Shown: positions 28,582 through 38,432 of the stretch, piece by piece | Layout of the letters: each line of letters starts with the position of its first letter | Position numbering within the stretch: position 1 is the first letter of the stretch | NCBI RefSeq assembly: GCF_016595155.1 | Contig: NZ_JAENGP010000005.1 | Location: forward strand, 124,001-188,000 | Direction: 5' to 3' | DNA: 64,000 nucleotides | Source: Advenella mandrilli | GTDB lineage: Bacteria; Pseudomonadota; Gammaproteobacteria; Burkholderiales; Burkholderiaceae_B | Notes under the pieces: generated by a model | Told to the model about the DNA's origin: nothing | The model's input: only the letters and a program-made list of their open reading frames with translations | Database searches by the model: none | Made by a program: the position numbers and the translations under genes

Positions 28582-29127
28582 TTATTCCCCGGATAATAAA
28601 ATAGACTTGAGTGCCTGAAACAGGGCGCGGTAATGTTTTTTTTGCGGCTCCTGGGTGTCAGGCAGGGCATTGTTGGCGGCCTGTTCTTTGCGGGCCGCGC
28701 GAATGAGTGCCCTGAATTGCTGAATATCCACCTGGGGATACTCGGAAAGCAGGACCGTTAATTCTTCATCACTGGCAATTAGCCGGTCACGCAGGGTTTC
28801 CAGCCGGTGCATATGGGCGGTAATTTCTTTCGAGCCGTTTTCCCAGACATCCAGTTGTTGTCGAATGGCATCGATATCGGCCGTGCGCATTAATTTGCCG
28901 ACATAATGAATCTGGCGGCGTTTGCCTTCCCGGCCAGGCGTTTTTTGGGCTGTTTTAATGGCATCAAGCAGTTTCTCATCAAGGGGTAGCTGCTTTACTT
29001 TGTCATATGGCAGTTCAATAACTTGCTTGCCCAGATCCAGAATGGCATGCAGCTCTCTTTTGATTTGGGATTTGCTGGGCCGATCGTAAAAATCGTTATC
29101 GTCCTGATCTGTTTGGTCGCTATGCAT
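28582..29127 (-). CDS. darP: DarP/YjgA, 50S ribosome assembly-associated protein
   Basis: A 181-residue member of the YjgA family (DUF615), recognised by [38 protein letters not shown] and [29 protein letters not shown]. In E. coli the protein binds late 50S precursors and aids peptidyl-transferase centre maturation. It is divergent from pmbA, and pmbA/yjgA are classic neighbours in gamma- and betaproteobacteria. Confidence 0.93.
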   Translation of the reverse strand: MHSDQTDQDDNDFYDRPSKSQIKRELHAILDLGKQVIELPYDKVKQLPLDEKLLDAIKTAQKTPGREGKRRQIHYVGKLMRTADIDAIRQQLDVWENGSKEITAHMHRLETLRDRLIASDEELTVLLSEYPQVDIQQFRALIRAARKEQAANNALPDTQEPQKKHYRALFQALKSILLSGE

Positions 29128-29220
29128 AAATAAAATCGAAAAATGGTTGATATTTGGATATCATAACCGTGTATGCGGTTACAGTCATAATGAACAGAAC
29201 AACTACTTATATTTTTATCT

Positions 29221-30561
29221 ATGAATCCTAATAGTCAGTCTAATTTTGAAGAGCTGGTTCAGCTGGCGCTGAAACATGCCGGTAAGCTGGGCGCAAGCAG
29301 TGCCGCTGCCGAAGTCTCCGAGTCTAGCGGGCTTGCCGTATCTGTTCGCAAGGGCAGTGTTGAAACGGTAGAGCAAACCAATGACCGTTCCCTGGGGGTA
29401 ACTGTTTACGCAGGACAAAGCAGGGGCTCTGCCTCTACCTCGGACTTGTCCGGCAAAGCGATTGCCGAAACGGTAGAGGCCGCCTGGAATATTGCCAAAT
29501 ACACGGCGGCCGACCCGGCAGCGGGTTTGCCAGAAGCCCAATTACTGGCCACCCATCTGCCAGACCTGGCTTTGCATAAAAGCTGGGATATCTCCGCCGA
29601 TGACGCGGTTGCGCTGGCGATAGAGGCCGAGCAGGGAGCCCTGGGATATAGCAAGGAAATCACTAATTCCGAAGGCGCTTCCATTGACATCAGTGAGGGG
29701 CGCTTCGTGTTTGCCAACTCGCTGGGGTTCATGGGCGGCTACCCTTATTCACGCCATGGGCTTTCTGTAGCAGCCATTGCCGGCAAGGGTAATCGCATGC
29801 AAAGGGATTACTGGTATACCTCTAATCGCTACCCCGAAAGGTTGGCCAAGGGACATGATGTGGGTGTCTATGCTGCCCAGCGCGCGGTGTCGCGCTTGTC
29901 GGCCCGTAAAATACCCACCGGAAAATACCCGGTCCTGTTCGAGGCGCCGCTGGCGCTGGGGCTTATTGGTGCGCTAACCCAGGCTATTAGTGGCGGGGCA
30001 CTGTATCGCAAGTCCAGTTTCTTGCTTGATTCTCTAGGTAAACAGGTCATGGCCGGCCATATTCAAATTCATGAAGACCCTTATATCCCGGGTGCCATGG
30101 GTAGTTCCGCCTTTGATGACGAAGGAGTGCAAACCCAGGCGCGCGATTTAGTGCAAGACGGCCTATTGCAGGGCTATTTGTTATCATGTTACACGGCCCG
30201 TAAACTGGGCATGCAAAGCACGGGCAATGCGGGGGGCTCGCATAATCTGCTGTTAACGTCCACCCTAACCGAAGCCAGTGACAATTTTGACGCCATGCTG
30301 AAAAAAATGGGTGCCGGCCTGCTGGTTACCGAGTTGATCGGGCAGGGCGTTAACTATGTCACCGGCGACTATTCCCGAGGTGCGTTTGGTTATTGGGTTG
30401 AAAACGGTCAAATCCAGCATGCGGTTCAGGAAATTACCATTGCGGGCAACCTGAAAGACATGTTCATGCAAATGGTGGCGGTGGGTAACGATGCCATTAC
30501 GCGTGGTGCCAAAACATCGGGTTCCATCTTAATTGAAAGCATGGCGGTAGCAGGCAGTTAA
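29221..30561 (+). CDS. pmbA: PmbA/TldE, subunit of the TldD/TldE metalloprotease
   Basis: A 446-residue TldD/PmbA-family protein with SSGLAVSVRKGSVETVEQTNDRSLGVTVYAG at the start, GAMGSSAFDDEGVQTQARDLVQDGLLQGYLLSCYTARKLG in the middle, and FGYWVENGQIQHAVQEITIAGNLKDMF near the end. TldE partners TldD, which holds the zinc site, to trim unfolded peptides, including microcin B17 and CcdA. Divergent placement next to darP supports the call. Confidence 0.95.
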   Translation: MNPNSQSNFEELVQLALKHAGKLGASSAAAEVSESSGLAVSVRKGSVETVEQTNDRSLGVTVYAGQSRGSASTSDLSGKAIAETVEAAWNIAKYTAADPAAGLPEAQLLATHLPDLALHKSWDISADDAVALAIEAEQGALGYSKEITNSEGASIDISEGRFVFANSLGFMGGYPYSRHGLSVAAIAGKGNRMQRDYWYTSNRYPERLAKGHDVGVYAAQRAVSRLSARKIPTGKYPVLFEAPLALGLIGALTQAISGGALYRKSSFLLDSLGKQVMAGHIQIHEDPYIPGAMGSSAFDDEGVQTQARDLVQDGLLQGYLLSCYTARKLGMQSTGNAGGSHNLLLTSTLTEASDNFDAMLKKMGAGLLVTELIGQGVNYVTGDYSRGAFGYWVENGQIQHAVQEITIAGNLKDMFMQMVAVGNDAITRGAKTSGSILIESMAVAGS

Positions 30562-30692
30562 GCACTTTGCAACCTTTATGCCGGTTTTAGGGAAAACCAT
30601 TAATTCCGGTTCCGGCCTAAAGCAAGGGCTGTGGGTTACTATTTATCGTATAAAATTTTTAGAATTTAAAATAATTTTGGAGAAATAAACAT

Positions 30693-31796
30693 ATGCAACG
30701 TCGTTCGTTTCTAAAAAAAGCCGGTATGGGCATGGTAGCCGGTACGGCTGCCGTTGGCGCGCCAGCGCTGGCCCAGGAAAATCCCAGCATCAAATGGCGC
30801 ATGGCTTCCAGTTTTCCACGCAGCTTGCCTGCCTTGTTTGGTACCTCTGAAAAATTTGTCAACTATGTCAAGGAAGCTTCTGGCGGCCAATTTGTGATTG
30901 ATGTATTCCCGGCCGGTGAGATTGTGCCCGCCTTGCAGGTGATGGATGCCGTGTCCAACGGTACTGTCCAGTGTGGACATACCTGCGGTTACTATTATTT
31001 TGGCAAAAGCCCGGCCTATTGCTTTGATACCGCCGTTCCTTTTGGCTTAACCGCCCGCCAGATGATGGCCTGGATCCTTGAAGGCAACGGCAAGACACTG
31101 CTACGCGAACTGTTTGATCCCATCAATATCGTCAACTTCCCACTGGGCAATACCGGTGTGCAAATGGGTGGCTGGTATCGCAAGGAAATCAATTCACTCG
31201 AAGACCTGAAAGGCCTGAAAATGCGTACCTCCGGTTTTGCCGGAGAAGTGCTGGCGCGCATGGGCGTGATTCCCCAGCAAATCGCGGGTGGCGATATTTA
31301 TCCGTCACTTGAAAAGGGCACCCTTGATGCGGTTGAGTTTGTGGGGCCTTACGATGACGAGAAACTGGGCTTTAACAAAGTGGCTAAATACTACTACTAT
31401 CCCGGGTTCTGGGAAGGTGGGCCACAGGTTTCCGCTTACATGAACAAAGATGAGTTCGCCAAACTGCCCAAGAATTACCAGGCCATTGTAGAAGCGGCGA
31501 GCATGTATGCTACCGCCAACATGCTCGCGGTTTATGACGCCCATAACGCGGGTGCGCTGCGCAGGCTGATTGCCGGTGGTGCCGTCCTGAAAGAATTTCC
31601 TAAAGAAGTACTCGATGCCGGCTTCAAGGAATCAGTCCAGCTGTATAAAGAGTTTTCTGACAAAGACCCGATGTTCAAGAAGATTCATGACGATTACATG
31701 GCTTTCCGTGACGATCTGGTGCCCTGGTTTAACCTGGTTGAGGGTTCATATACCCGCTATTTGGCCTATGCCATTGCACAAAGCCGTAAAGCTTAA
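30693..31796 (+). CDS. TRAP transporter substrate-binding protein (DctP/TakP-like)
   Basis: A 367-residue periplasmic binding protein. The signal MQRRSFLKKAGMGMVAGTAA has a twin-arginine RRSFLKK motif, so export is probably by Tat. The mature part shows IKWRMASSFPRSLPALFGT, GNTGVQMGGWYRKEIN, LKGLKMRTSGFAGEVLARMG, and YYYPGFWEGGPQVSAYMN, which resemble TakP-type receptors for 2-oxo acids. No dctQ/dctM permease genes are adjacent, so the membrane partner must be elsewhere. The ligand is inferred only loosely: a 2-oxo acid or other small carboxylate. Confidence 0.88.
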   Translation: MQRRSFLKKAGMGMVAGTAAVGAPALAQENPSIKWRMASSFPRSLPALFGTSEKFVNYVKEASGGQFVIDVFPAGEIVPALQVMDAVSNGTVQCGHTCGYYYFGKSPAYCFDTAVPFGLTARQMMAWILEGNGKTLLRELFDPINIVNFPLGNTGVQMGGWYRKEINSLEDLKGLKMRTSGFAGEVLARMGVIPQQIAGGDIYPSLEKGTLDAVEFVGPYDDEKLGFNKVAKYYYYPGFWEGGPQVSAYMNKDEFAKLPKNYQAIVEAASMYATANMLAVYDAHNAGALRRLIAGGAVLKEFPKEVLDAGFKESVQLYKEFSDKDPMFKKIHDDYMAFRDDLVPWFNLVEGSYTRYLAYAIAQSRKA

Positions 31797-32103
31797 GTTG
31801 CCATAAGGCAAATAGCTGCCCGTACAAAATACAACAAAAAGCAAGGCTTGTATGGGTGGCTTTTCAAAAGATGCGGTTCTATTTCATTGTTTTTATTGAA
31901 AAAATAAAAGAATGGTGTTAATATTTCCGGCTAACCCAGAACTGTACGGCTGAAAAGTAAGATTTTACTTGTTTACAATAACGGCCTGGCAGCATCCGGT
32001 ATTAATGTCTTTTATTAAATTGGCCTTAATAACTAACCGGAAACTGGGCATACCGGGTACGGTACAAGCCGGCCCCATTAATTTTTATTTAGGAATAACT
32101 ATC
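31797..32103. other. Intergenic region carrying the rplM-rpsI promoter and leader
   Basis: No ORF with coding character is seen here. AAAAGC / GCTTTT near 31837-31864 may be a weak terminator for the binding-protein gene. The last 100 bases form a GC-richer leader (around CCGGAAACTGGG and AAGCCGGCCCC) ahead of rplM that could fold; autoregulation by L13 is possible but not shown. Confidence 0.4.
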
Positions 32104-32532
32104 ATGAAGACCTTTGTGGCAAAGCCGCATGAAGTCAAACGTGACTGGTTTGTTATCGATGCAAAAGGCAAGGTCCTTGGTCGTGTAGCCAGCGAAGTTG
32201 CACGCCGTTTGCGCGGTAAACATAAACCTGAGTTCACCCCTCACGTTGACACCGGCGATTATATTGTAATTATCAATGCTGCCGATATCGTTGTTACCGG
32301 TAACAAGAGTGAAGATAAAAAATACTTCCGTCACTCCGGTTACCCAGGCGGTATTTACGAAACGAACTTTAAAAAGATGCAAGAGCGCTTTCCAGGCCGT
32401 GCACTTGAAAAAGCCGTTAAAGGTATGCTGCCCAAAGGTCCACTGGGCTACGCCATGATTAAAAAACTCAAGGTGTATGCTGGTGCCGAACATCCTCATA
32501 CTGCCCAGCAGCCTAAACAGCTGGATTTCTAA
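32104..32532 (+). CDS. rplM: RplM, 50S ribosomal protein L13
   Basis: A 142-residue ribosomal protein starting [29 protein letters not shown], with [25 protein letters not shown] and [21 protein letters not shown], all normal for L13. An in-frame ORF extends upstream to 31969, but the ribosome site AGGAATAA and the family start point to ATG 32104. It is followed 9 bases later by rpsI, the universal L13-S9 operon. Confidence 0.98.
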   Translation: MKTFVAKPHEVKRDWFVIDAKGKVLGRVASEVARRLRGKHKPEFTPHVDTGDYIVIINAADIVVTGNKSEDKKYFRHSGYPGGIYETNFKKMQERFPGRALEKAVKGMLPKGPLGYAMIKKLKVYAGAEHPHTAQQPKQLDF

Positions 32533-32541
32533 GGATAAATC

Positions 32542-32934
32542 ATGATCGGTAATTGGAATTATGGAACAGGCCGCCGCAAAACGTCAGTGGCTCGTGTTTT
32601 CTTGAAAAAAGGTACAGGCGCTATCGTTGTTAACGGTAAGCCTGTTGATGAATATTTTGCCCGTGAAACAGGCCGCATGGTTGTTCGTCAGCCATTGGTC
32701 CTCACAGAACTCACCGAAGCATTCGACTTTCACGTCAATGTACACGGTGGTGGCGAAAGCGGTCAGGCTGGTGCGATCCGTCATGGTATTACCCGTGCCC
32801 TGATCGACTATGATGAAACATTGAAATCATCACTGTCCAAGGCAGGCTATGTAACCCGTGACGCCCGTGAAGTCGAGCGTAAAAAAGTCGGTTTCCACAA
32901 AGCCCGTCGTCGCAAACAGTTCAGCAAACGCTAA
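32542..32934 (+). CDS. rpsI: RpsI, 30S ribosomal protein S9
   Basis: A 130-residue ribosomal protein: [21 protein letters not shown] at the start, [27 protein letters not shown] in the middle, and the C-terminal [18 protein letters not shown] tail, which reaches to the P-site tRNA. Second gene of the rplM-rpsI operon, with a strong terminator directly after it. Confidence 0.98.
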   Translation: MIGNWNYGTGRRKTSVARVFLKKGTGAIVVNGKPVDEYFARETGRMVVRQPLVLTELTEAFDFHVNVHGGGESGQAGAIRHGITRALIDYDETLKSSLSKAGYVTRDAREVERKKVGFHKARRRKQFSKR

Positions 32935-32948
32935 TCTGTTTTCGAGTC

Positions 32949-32979
32949 AAAAAAAGACCGCACATGCGGTCTTTTTTTT
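32949..32979 (+). terminator. Rho-independent terminator of rplM-rpsI
   Basis: The stem AAAAAGACCGC / GCGGTCTTTTT with a 4-base ACAT loop is followed by a run of Ts, 15 bases after the rpsI stop. Confidence 0.95.
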
Positions 32980-33139
32980 ATTTAATGCGCGGTTATTCTA
33001 TTTTGAAACGCAGTGAAGCAAAAACGGGGTTTAATTTTCAGGCAGACTGAACCAAATCACGTGTAAAAACTCTCATAATGTGGTGCAATAATCGTTTAGG
33101 AACGTTTATACATCCAATCAATTAACAAAGGATTTAACC

Positions 33140-34198
33140 ATGGCATCTTCTTCTGCCCAGATCATCAAGGTTGGCATCGTTGGTGGTACCGGATATACCG
33201 GTGTGGAATTGCTGCGTCTTTTAGCAGTACACCCCAATGCAAGGCTTCATGCAATTACCTCGCGCAAAGAAGAAGGCATGCCGGTTGCGGACATGTTCCC
33301 CAACTTGCGTGGTCATGTCGATCTGGCTTTTTCCGCCCCTGAAAATGCGGCGCTGTCTGAATGTGATGTGGTGTTCTTTGCGACACCCCATGGCGTGGCC
33401 ATGGGGCAGGCCCGTGCCTTAATGGATGCCGGTGTAAAGGTGATAGACCTGGCCGCCGATTTTCGCCTGCAAGACACTGCGGTTTTTGAAAAATGGTACA
33501 AAATGCCGCATGCCTGTCCCGATGTATTAAAAGACAGTGTTTATGGTCTGGTAGAGCTTAACCGCGAAAAAGTGGCCAATGCACAGGTTGTTGGCAATCC
33601 GGGTTGTTATCCAACGACCGTTATTCTGGGCTTGACCCCATTGCTTGAAAAAGGCCTGGTCAAGCTGGACAATATCATTGCCGATTGCAAGTCGGGGGTG
33701 TCAGGGGCCGGTCGTAAAACCGAAGTGGGCAGCCTGTTCTCCGAGGCCAGTGACAACTTCAAGGCGTATGCGGTCTCAGGCCATCGCCATCATCCTGAAA
33801 TTGTCGAACAATTGGGTAAAATTGCCGGCCAGCCGGTAAGCCTTACCTTTGTGCCGCATCTGGTGCCCATGATCAGGGGTATGCTGTCCACCATTTATGT
33901 AAAAATCAAACCCGAAGCCATGGACACCGATTTTCAGGCCTTGTACGAGCAACGTTACCAGCAAGAGGCGTTTATCGACGTGATGCCTGCTGGCAGTTTG
34001 CCAGAAACCCGTTCGGTTCGGGCATCCAACCAGTTGCGTATTGCACTGCATCGCCCGGGTAATGGAGATACTCTTATTGTGCTGGTTATACAGGATAACC
34101 TGGTTAAAGGCGCTGCCGGGCAGGCTGTGCAAAATATGAATGTGTTATTTGGTTTGGCTGAGCAAACAGGCCTGAATCAAGTGGCTATTTTGCCTTAA
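33140..34198 (+). CDS. argC: ArgC, N-acetyl-gamma-glutamyl-phosphate reductase
   Basis: A 352-residue NADPH enzyme of arginine synthesis. [22 protein letters not shown] is the nucleotide-binding start, [19 protein letters not shown] holds the catalytic Cys, [18 protein letters not shown] follows, and [12 protein letters not shown] carries the conserved His region. It is the type 1 form. Placement after rplM-rpsI and before a DUF6776-like gene and erpA is common in Burkholderiales. With argJ at the left edge, two arginine genes fall in this window, far apart. Confidence 0.97.
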   Translation: MASSSAQIIKVGIVGGTGYTGVELLRLLAVHPNARLHAITSRKEEGMPVADMFPNLRGHVDLAFSAPENAALSECDVVFFATPHGVAMGQARALMDAGVKVIDLAADFRLQDTAVFEKWYKMPHACPDVLKDSVYGLVELNREKVANAQVVGNPGCYPTTVILGLTPLLEKGLVKLDNIIADCKSGVSGAGRKTEVGSLFSEASDNFKAYAVSGHRHHPEIVEQLGKIAGQPVSLTFVPHLVPMIRGMLSTIYVKIKPEAMDTDFQALYEQRYQQEAFIDVMPAGSLPETRSVRASNQLRIALHRPGNGDTLIVLVIQDNLVKGAAGQAVQNMNVLFGLAEQTGLNQVAILP

Positions 34199-34212
34199 GG
34201 GGCCGGATAACA

Positions 34213-34905
34213 ATGCCGGCACGTATTTTTCTTCTTACCGTAGGCATTGCCCTTGGTGCAACCAGCAGCTATTACATTACCCAAAATGTCGTGCAGCGTA
34301 AAATGCTTGGGGTAGAAAACGAGCAGCTCACTTTGCTTTCTGATAAAGTAAAGCAGGGTGAAGTGAAAATCCAGACATTACAGGGGAAACTGGATGCCGC
34401 CAATGCGCAAATGGTGATAGACAAAAGCACGATTGATGAATTTAACCGGCAGGTAACAAAGCTGCAGGATGAAATCAGCAGAAGGACCGAAGAATTGTTG
34501 CGTTATGAGCAGCTGATTCCTTCCAAAAGTAATATTCATGTCACGCTCAGGGAGTTTGATGCCATCCAGGAAGGTGCCCGTATCCGTTATAAGGTAATGC
34601 TTACGCGAACCCAGAAAACACCGGCAACATTCAATGGCCGTTTGCACTTTGAAGCCAAGGGAAAGATGGATGGGAAAACCACAACGGTGGTCCTCAAGCC
34701 AGAGTCGGCAGCCAAGGCTGAAGGCAATGGTAAATCGTCAACAGAAAAGGCTGATAATACGGCCCTGAATTTAAAATTCAACAGAATTGAGCTGGCGCAA
34801 GGCTTGCTGGTTATTCCAGACGGGTTTGAGCCTGAAAGCGTTACCCTGAAAGTAGTCGAGGGTAAAAATACACGTGTCACACGAACGTTAAAGCTCAAGC
34901 CTTAG
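34213..34905 (+). CDS. Membrane-anchored coiled-coil protein (DUF6776-like)
   Basis: A 230-residue protein with an N-terminal hydrophobic helix (IFLLTVGIALGATSSYYIT, about residues 4-22), then a long coiled coil (about 33-100; ENEQLTLLSDKVKQGEVKIQ onward), and a C-terminal beta-rich domain with low-complexity KAEGNGKSSTEKAD in the middle. It fits an uncharacterised family that follows argC in many betaproteobacteria. It likely sits in the inner membrane with its C-terminus in the periplasm. No enzymatic motif is visible. Confidence 0.75.
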   Translation: MPARIFLLTVGIALGATSSYYITQNVVQRKMLGVENEQLTLLSDKVKQGEVKIQTLQGKLDAANAQMVIDKSTIDEFNRQVTKLQDEISRRTEELLRYEQLIPSKSNIHVTLREFDAIQEGARIRYKVMLTRTQKTPATFNGRLHFEAKGKMDGKTTTVVLKPESAAKAEGNGKSSTEKADNTALNLKFNRIELAQGLLVIPDGFEPESVTLKVVEGKNTRVTRTLKLKP

Positions 34906-34988
34906 TTTGTTGTTATGGTAAAATAGATTTGTTATAGGCGTGTCTGCCTGTTTTATTAGGGTGACTGTATCTCACCGGGAGTAAATAT

Positions 34989-35357
34989 ATGAGTAGCGTT
35001 TTAGAGTCAGTAGACTTGCAGGCTCCTCCAGTACCATTGGTTTTTACTGATGCGGCTGCAGCTAAAGTCAAGGATTTGTTAATCGACGAAGGTAACCCAG
35101 ATCTCAAACTGCGCGTGTTCGTGCAGGGTGGTGGCTGTTCGGGTTTCCAGTACGGTTTCACGTTTGATGAGGTCATTAACGACGACGATACCTCTATCGA
35201 TAAAGACGGTGTCCAGTTGCTGGTAGACCCCATGAGCTTTCAGTACCTGGTTGGCGCTGAAATTGATTACAAAGAAGATATTGAAGGTTCACAGTTTGTC
35301 ATTCGTAATCCGAATGCCCAAACAACGTGTGGTTGCGGTTCTTCTTTTACGGTTTAA
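34989..35357 (+). CDS. erpA: ErpA, iron-sulfur cluster insertion protein
   Basis: A 122-residue A-type carrier. [39 protein letters not shown] gives the first Cys, and the C-terminal [11 protein letters not shown] gives the CGC pair. It delivers Fe-S clusters to client apoproteins; NadA, encoded 2 kb away, is one plausible client. ErpA rather than IscA is chosen from the [20 protein letters not shown] start typical of Burkholderiales ErpA. Confidence 0.94.
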   Translation: MSSVLESVDLQAPPVPLVFTDAAAAKVKDLLIDEGNPDLKLRVFVQGGGCSGFQYGFTFDEVINDDDTSIDKDGVQLLVDPMSFQYLVGAEIDYKEDIEGSQFVIRNPNAQTTCGCGSSFTV

Positions 35358-35414
35358 TTGCCGTAAGTCATTAACCGTCTTTATGCCTTGGTGGGCATAA
35401 TATCTGGCATTAAA

Positions 35415-35461
35415 AACATAAAACGGGTCTGCGTATTTTGATGCGCAGGCCCGTTTTATGT
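35415..35461. terminator. Bidirectional terminator between erpA and nadB
   Basis: A long near-perfect stem, ACATAAAACGGG / CCCGTTTTATGT extended inward by CTGCG / GCGCAG, lies between two converging genes. It can serve both. Confidence 0.85.
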
Positions 35462-35475
35462 GGTGGTTTAGTGGT

Positions 35476-37059
35476 TCAGGACAAAACCGGTGCCAGTACG
35501 GTAGGTATAGCGGTTTCAGCCGTGTGTGGGTAGTCGGTGGTGTAATGCAGGCCACGACTTTCCTTACGGGCCAACCCGCATTGCAGCATCAGGCTGGCCA
35601 CATCAAGCATGTTTTTCAGCTCTATCTCATTCAGGCTTGGCGCTTGTACGCTATTGTCCGGGTGCAGCTGGGCTTTCCATGTATTCAACTGCTGCAGGGC
35701 CGCCTGCATGCCGGCATGGTTGCGCACAATGCCAAAGTAATGCGTCATGAGTTGTCGTAAACTGTTTACGTTAGGGGGGCTGGCTTGCGCAGGCTGGCCA
35801 TTGTCGCTGGTTGCCGGGTTGATGGCAATGGTGTTGTCATAAGCGGCAGGAGTTTCCCAGGGAAGGCCGGCTTCAATATTATTGGCAATATTCCTACCAG
35901 TCACGATGCATTCCAGTAAAGAATTGCTGGCCAGCCGGTTGGCACCATGCAGTCCGGTGTAAGCGGTTTCACCGGCGCAGTAAAGTCCTTTAAGGTCGGT
36001 TTGCCCGGCCCGGTTAACCAGCACACCGCCGCAGGTATAGTGGGCAGCCGGGGCAACCGGAATGGGGCTGGTGCAAATATCAAGCTCGTGTGAAAGACAG
36101 GTTTCATGAATCATGGGGAAGTGATGCAAAATCTCATCCCTTGGTTTATGCGAGATATCCAGCCAGACATGGTTGGTGCCGTGTTTTTTCATTTCCGCTT
36201 CTATCGCCCGTGCCACAATGTCGCGGGGGGCCAGTTCGGCCCGTTGGTCATAGTCGGGCATAAAGCGGCTGCCGTCGGGACGTTTTAAAATGCCGCCTTC
36301 ACCCCTTACCGCTTCGGAAATTAAAAAGGTGGGTATATGGGGTAATGCCAGGGCGGTTGGATGAAACTGGATGAATTCCATGTTGGCAATCCGGCAGCCG
36401 GCATGCCAGGCCATGGCAATCCCGTCGCCCGTGGCAATTACCGGGTTGGTGGTATGGGTAAAAAGCTGTCCGGTGCCGCCTGTGGCCAGTACTGTATTGG
36501 GCGCCAGAAAGGTTTCCATGTGGCCAGACTGCCGGTTAAGTGCCTTTACTCCCATGCATTGGGCATTTTTTTCATGGTCAAGCAGTAACTCAACCGAGGC
36601 CCGTTGCTCAAAAACCTGGATGTTGGGATGCTGGCCCAGTAGAGACTGCAGGGTATGGGTAATGACATGCCCTGTTTTGTCCGAGGCATGGGCAATCCTG
36701 CGCCAGGAGTGGCCGCCTTCAAGGGTTAAGTGCAGCTGTTGGTCTGTATCGTTACGGGTAAAATTGACCTGGTGCGCCAGCAGCCATTTCAGGGCGTCGG
36801 GCGAATGTTCAACAATGTGGGCAACCGCTTCTTTTTCACACAAGCCGGCACCGGCAACCAGGGTGTCATTAATGTGTCGCTCGAAGGAGTCCTGGCTGTC
36901 CCAAACAGCGGCAATGCCGCCTTGTGCCTTGTCGCTGGCGGTGTTGATAAGCGCATCTTTGCAAAGCATGGCAATGCGCTGACTATCCGGTAATGACAGG
37001 GCGACCGACAATCCGGCTAAGCCACTGCCAATAATAATAGTGTCAAACTGACGCGTCAT
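35476..37059 (-). CDS. nadB: NadB, L-aspartate oxidase
   Basis: A 527-residue FAD enzyme that oxidises aspartate to iminoaspartate for NAD synthesis. TIIIGSGLAGLSVALSLP binds FAD; ASDKAQGGIAAVW, EGGHSWRRIAHASDKTGHVI, EFIQFHPTAL and APAAHYTCGGVLVNRAG are the succinate-dehydrogenase-like catalytic blocks. A short helical C-terminus follows. It starts 5 bases after nadA in the same leftward operon. No nadC follows. Confidence 0.96.
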   Translation of the reverse strand: MTRQFDTIIIGSGLAGLSVALSLPDSQRIAMLCKDALINTASDKAQGGIAAVWDSQDSFERHINDTLVAGAGLCEKEAVAHIVEHSPDALKWLLAHQVNFTRNDTDQQLHLTLEGGHSWRRIAHASDKTGHVITHTLQSLLGQHPNIQVFEQRASVELLLDHEKNAQCMGVKALNRQSGHMETFLAPNTVLATGGTGQLFTHTTNPVIATGDGIAMAWHAGCRIANMEFIQFHPTALALPHIPTFLISEAVRGEGGILKRPDGSRFMPDYDQRAELAPRDIVARAIEAEMKKHGTNHVWLDISHKPRDEILHHFPMIHETCLSHELDICTSPIPVAPAAHYTCGGVLVNRAGQTDLKGLYCAGETAYTGLHGANRLASNSLLECIVTGRNIANNIEAGLPWETPAAYDNTIAINPATSDNGQPAQASPPNVNSLRQLMTHYFGIVRNHAGMQAALQQLNTWKAQLHPDNSVQAPSLNEIELKNMLDVASLMLQCGLARKESRGLHYTTDYPHTAETAIPTVLAPVLS

Positions 37060-37064
37060 GATGC

Positions 37065-38255
37065 TTAAGCGGCTCCAACGTGTTGAAACAGCTTCATGTC
37101 CTGAACCAGGTCGCCACTGGCCTTGACTGATTTTTTATGGGCTTCGGCAAAGGCCAGCATCCGGTCAAGCGGCATGCGGGCACGTTCGGCCAGCGGCTTG
37201 TCCAGTATGACTTCACCCGAACCGTTTACCAGGCATTGCTTGATACCCGCCAGCCCGTTCATGGCCATCCAGGGGCAAAAGGCACAGCTTTTGCAGCTTG
37301 CGCTATTGCCCGAGGTGGGGGCTGAAATAAAGGTTTTGCCAGGGGCCCGTTTTTGCATTTCGTGCATAATGCCGGCATCGGTGGCCACAATAAAGGTTTG
37401 GGCCGGCAGGTCGATGGCGGCCTGGATGAGTTTGCTGGTAGAGCCGGTTACATCGGCCAGTGCCGCCACAGAGGCCGGTGACTCGGGGTGTACCAGCACT
37501 TTGGCATCGGGGTATTGTTCTTTCAGGCTGACCAGCTCGGCGGCCTTGAATTCATTATGGACCAGACAGGACCCTTGCCATAACAGCATATCGGCACCGG
37601 TATTGTCCTGGATATATTGACCAAGGTGACGATCAGGACCCCAAATGATTTTTTCGCCTTTTTCGTGCAGGTAGCTAACGATTTCCAGGGCAATGGAAGA
37701 GGTCACCACCCAATCGGCGCGTGCTTTTACTTCGGCGCTGGTGTTGGCATATACCACCACGGTCCGGTCAGGGTGGGCATCGCAGAAGGCACTGAACTGA
37801 TCGGCAGGGCAGCCCAGGTCAAGCGAACATTCGGCCTCAAGGGTTGGCATCAGCACTTTTTTTTCAGGGCTGAGCATTTTGGCGGTTTCACCCATGAAGC
37901 GAACTCCGGCCACAATCAGGGTAGAGGCTTCATGGTCACGGCCAAAACGTGCCATTTCAAGCGAGTCACCCACGCAGCCGCCAGTTTCAAGCGCCAGGTC
38001 CTGCAAAACCGGATCAACATAATAATGCGCCACCAGAACTGCATTCTCATCTTGTATGAGTTGCTTGATTTCCTGGATGTATTGTTGTTCCTGTTCTCGT
38101 GAAAGCGGGGCGGGTGTCTGGGCCCAGGCTTTACCTACCGCCAGGGCATCTGCGCTTTCTGGCAGTACTGACGTCATGCAGGCCTGCCCGTTCAGTTTGG
38201 CGGTTTGCAATAAAGGTTGATCAAATTCAAATGCTTTCTGTTCTATATGTCCCAT
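37065..38255 (-). CDS. nadA: NadA, quinolinate synthase
   Basis: A 396-residue Fe-S enzyme joining iminoaspartate and dihydroxyacetone phosphate into quinolinate. [49 protein letters not shown] and the C-terminal [19 protein letters not shown] supply the cluster cysteines and substrate residues. The N-terminal 45 residues are variable; the start at 38255 is the first good ATG but a later one is possible. It is divergent from the nadQ-like gene with a palindrome between them. Confidence 0.96.
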   Translation of the reverse strand: MGHIEQKAFEFDQPLLQTAKLNGQACMTSVLPESADALAVGKAWAQTPAPLSREQEQQYIQEIKQLIQDENAVLVAHYYVDPVLQDLALETGGCVGDSLEMARFGRDHEASTLIVAGVRFMGETAKMLSPEKKVLMPTLEAECSLDLGCPADQFSAFCDAHPDRTVVVYANTSAEVKARADWVVTSSIALEIVSYLHEKGEKIIWGPDRHLGQYIQDNTGADMLLWQGSCLVHNEFKAAELVSLKEQYPDAKVLVHPESPASVAALADVTGSTSKLIQAAIDLPAQTFIVATDAGIMHEMQKRAPGKTFISAPTSGNSASCKSCAFCPWMAMNGLAGIKQCLVNGSGEVILDKPLAERARMPLDRMLAFAEAHKKSVKASGDLVQDMKLFQHVGAA

Positions 38256-38288
38256 GATTTTTTAAGTCGTCATTTTGAAAAAAGTTAA

Positions 38289-38309
38289 TTATGCTCTTAT
38301 TGAGCATAA
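38289..38309. promoter_or_regulatory. Palindromic operator between nadA and the nadQ-like gene
   Basis: The perfect inverted repeat TTATGCTC - TTATT - GAGCATAA lies 34 bases before the nadA start and about 125 before the divergent gene. Its place in a shared promoter region beside a NadQ-type protein makes it a good candidate binding site for that regulator. This link is inferred, not shown. Confidence 0.65.
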
Positions 38310-38432
38310 AACGCAAAACATTTTTATCAATCGGTTTTTTTGTTATTCAGCCGCTTGCAAATAGTTTTGCCCGGCCGGACACTTCCATATACAATGCCTA
38401 TGCCAATATCCAATCATCAATAGCCATAAAGC

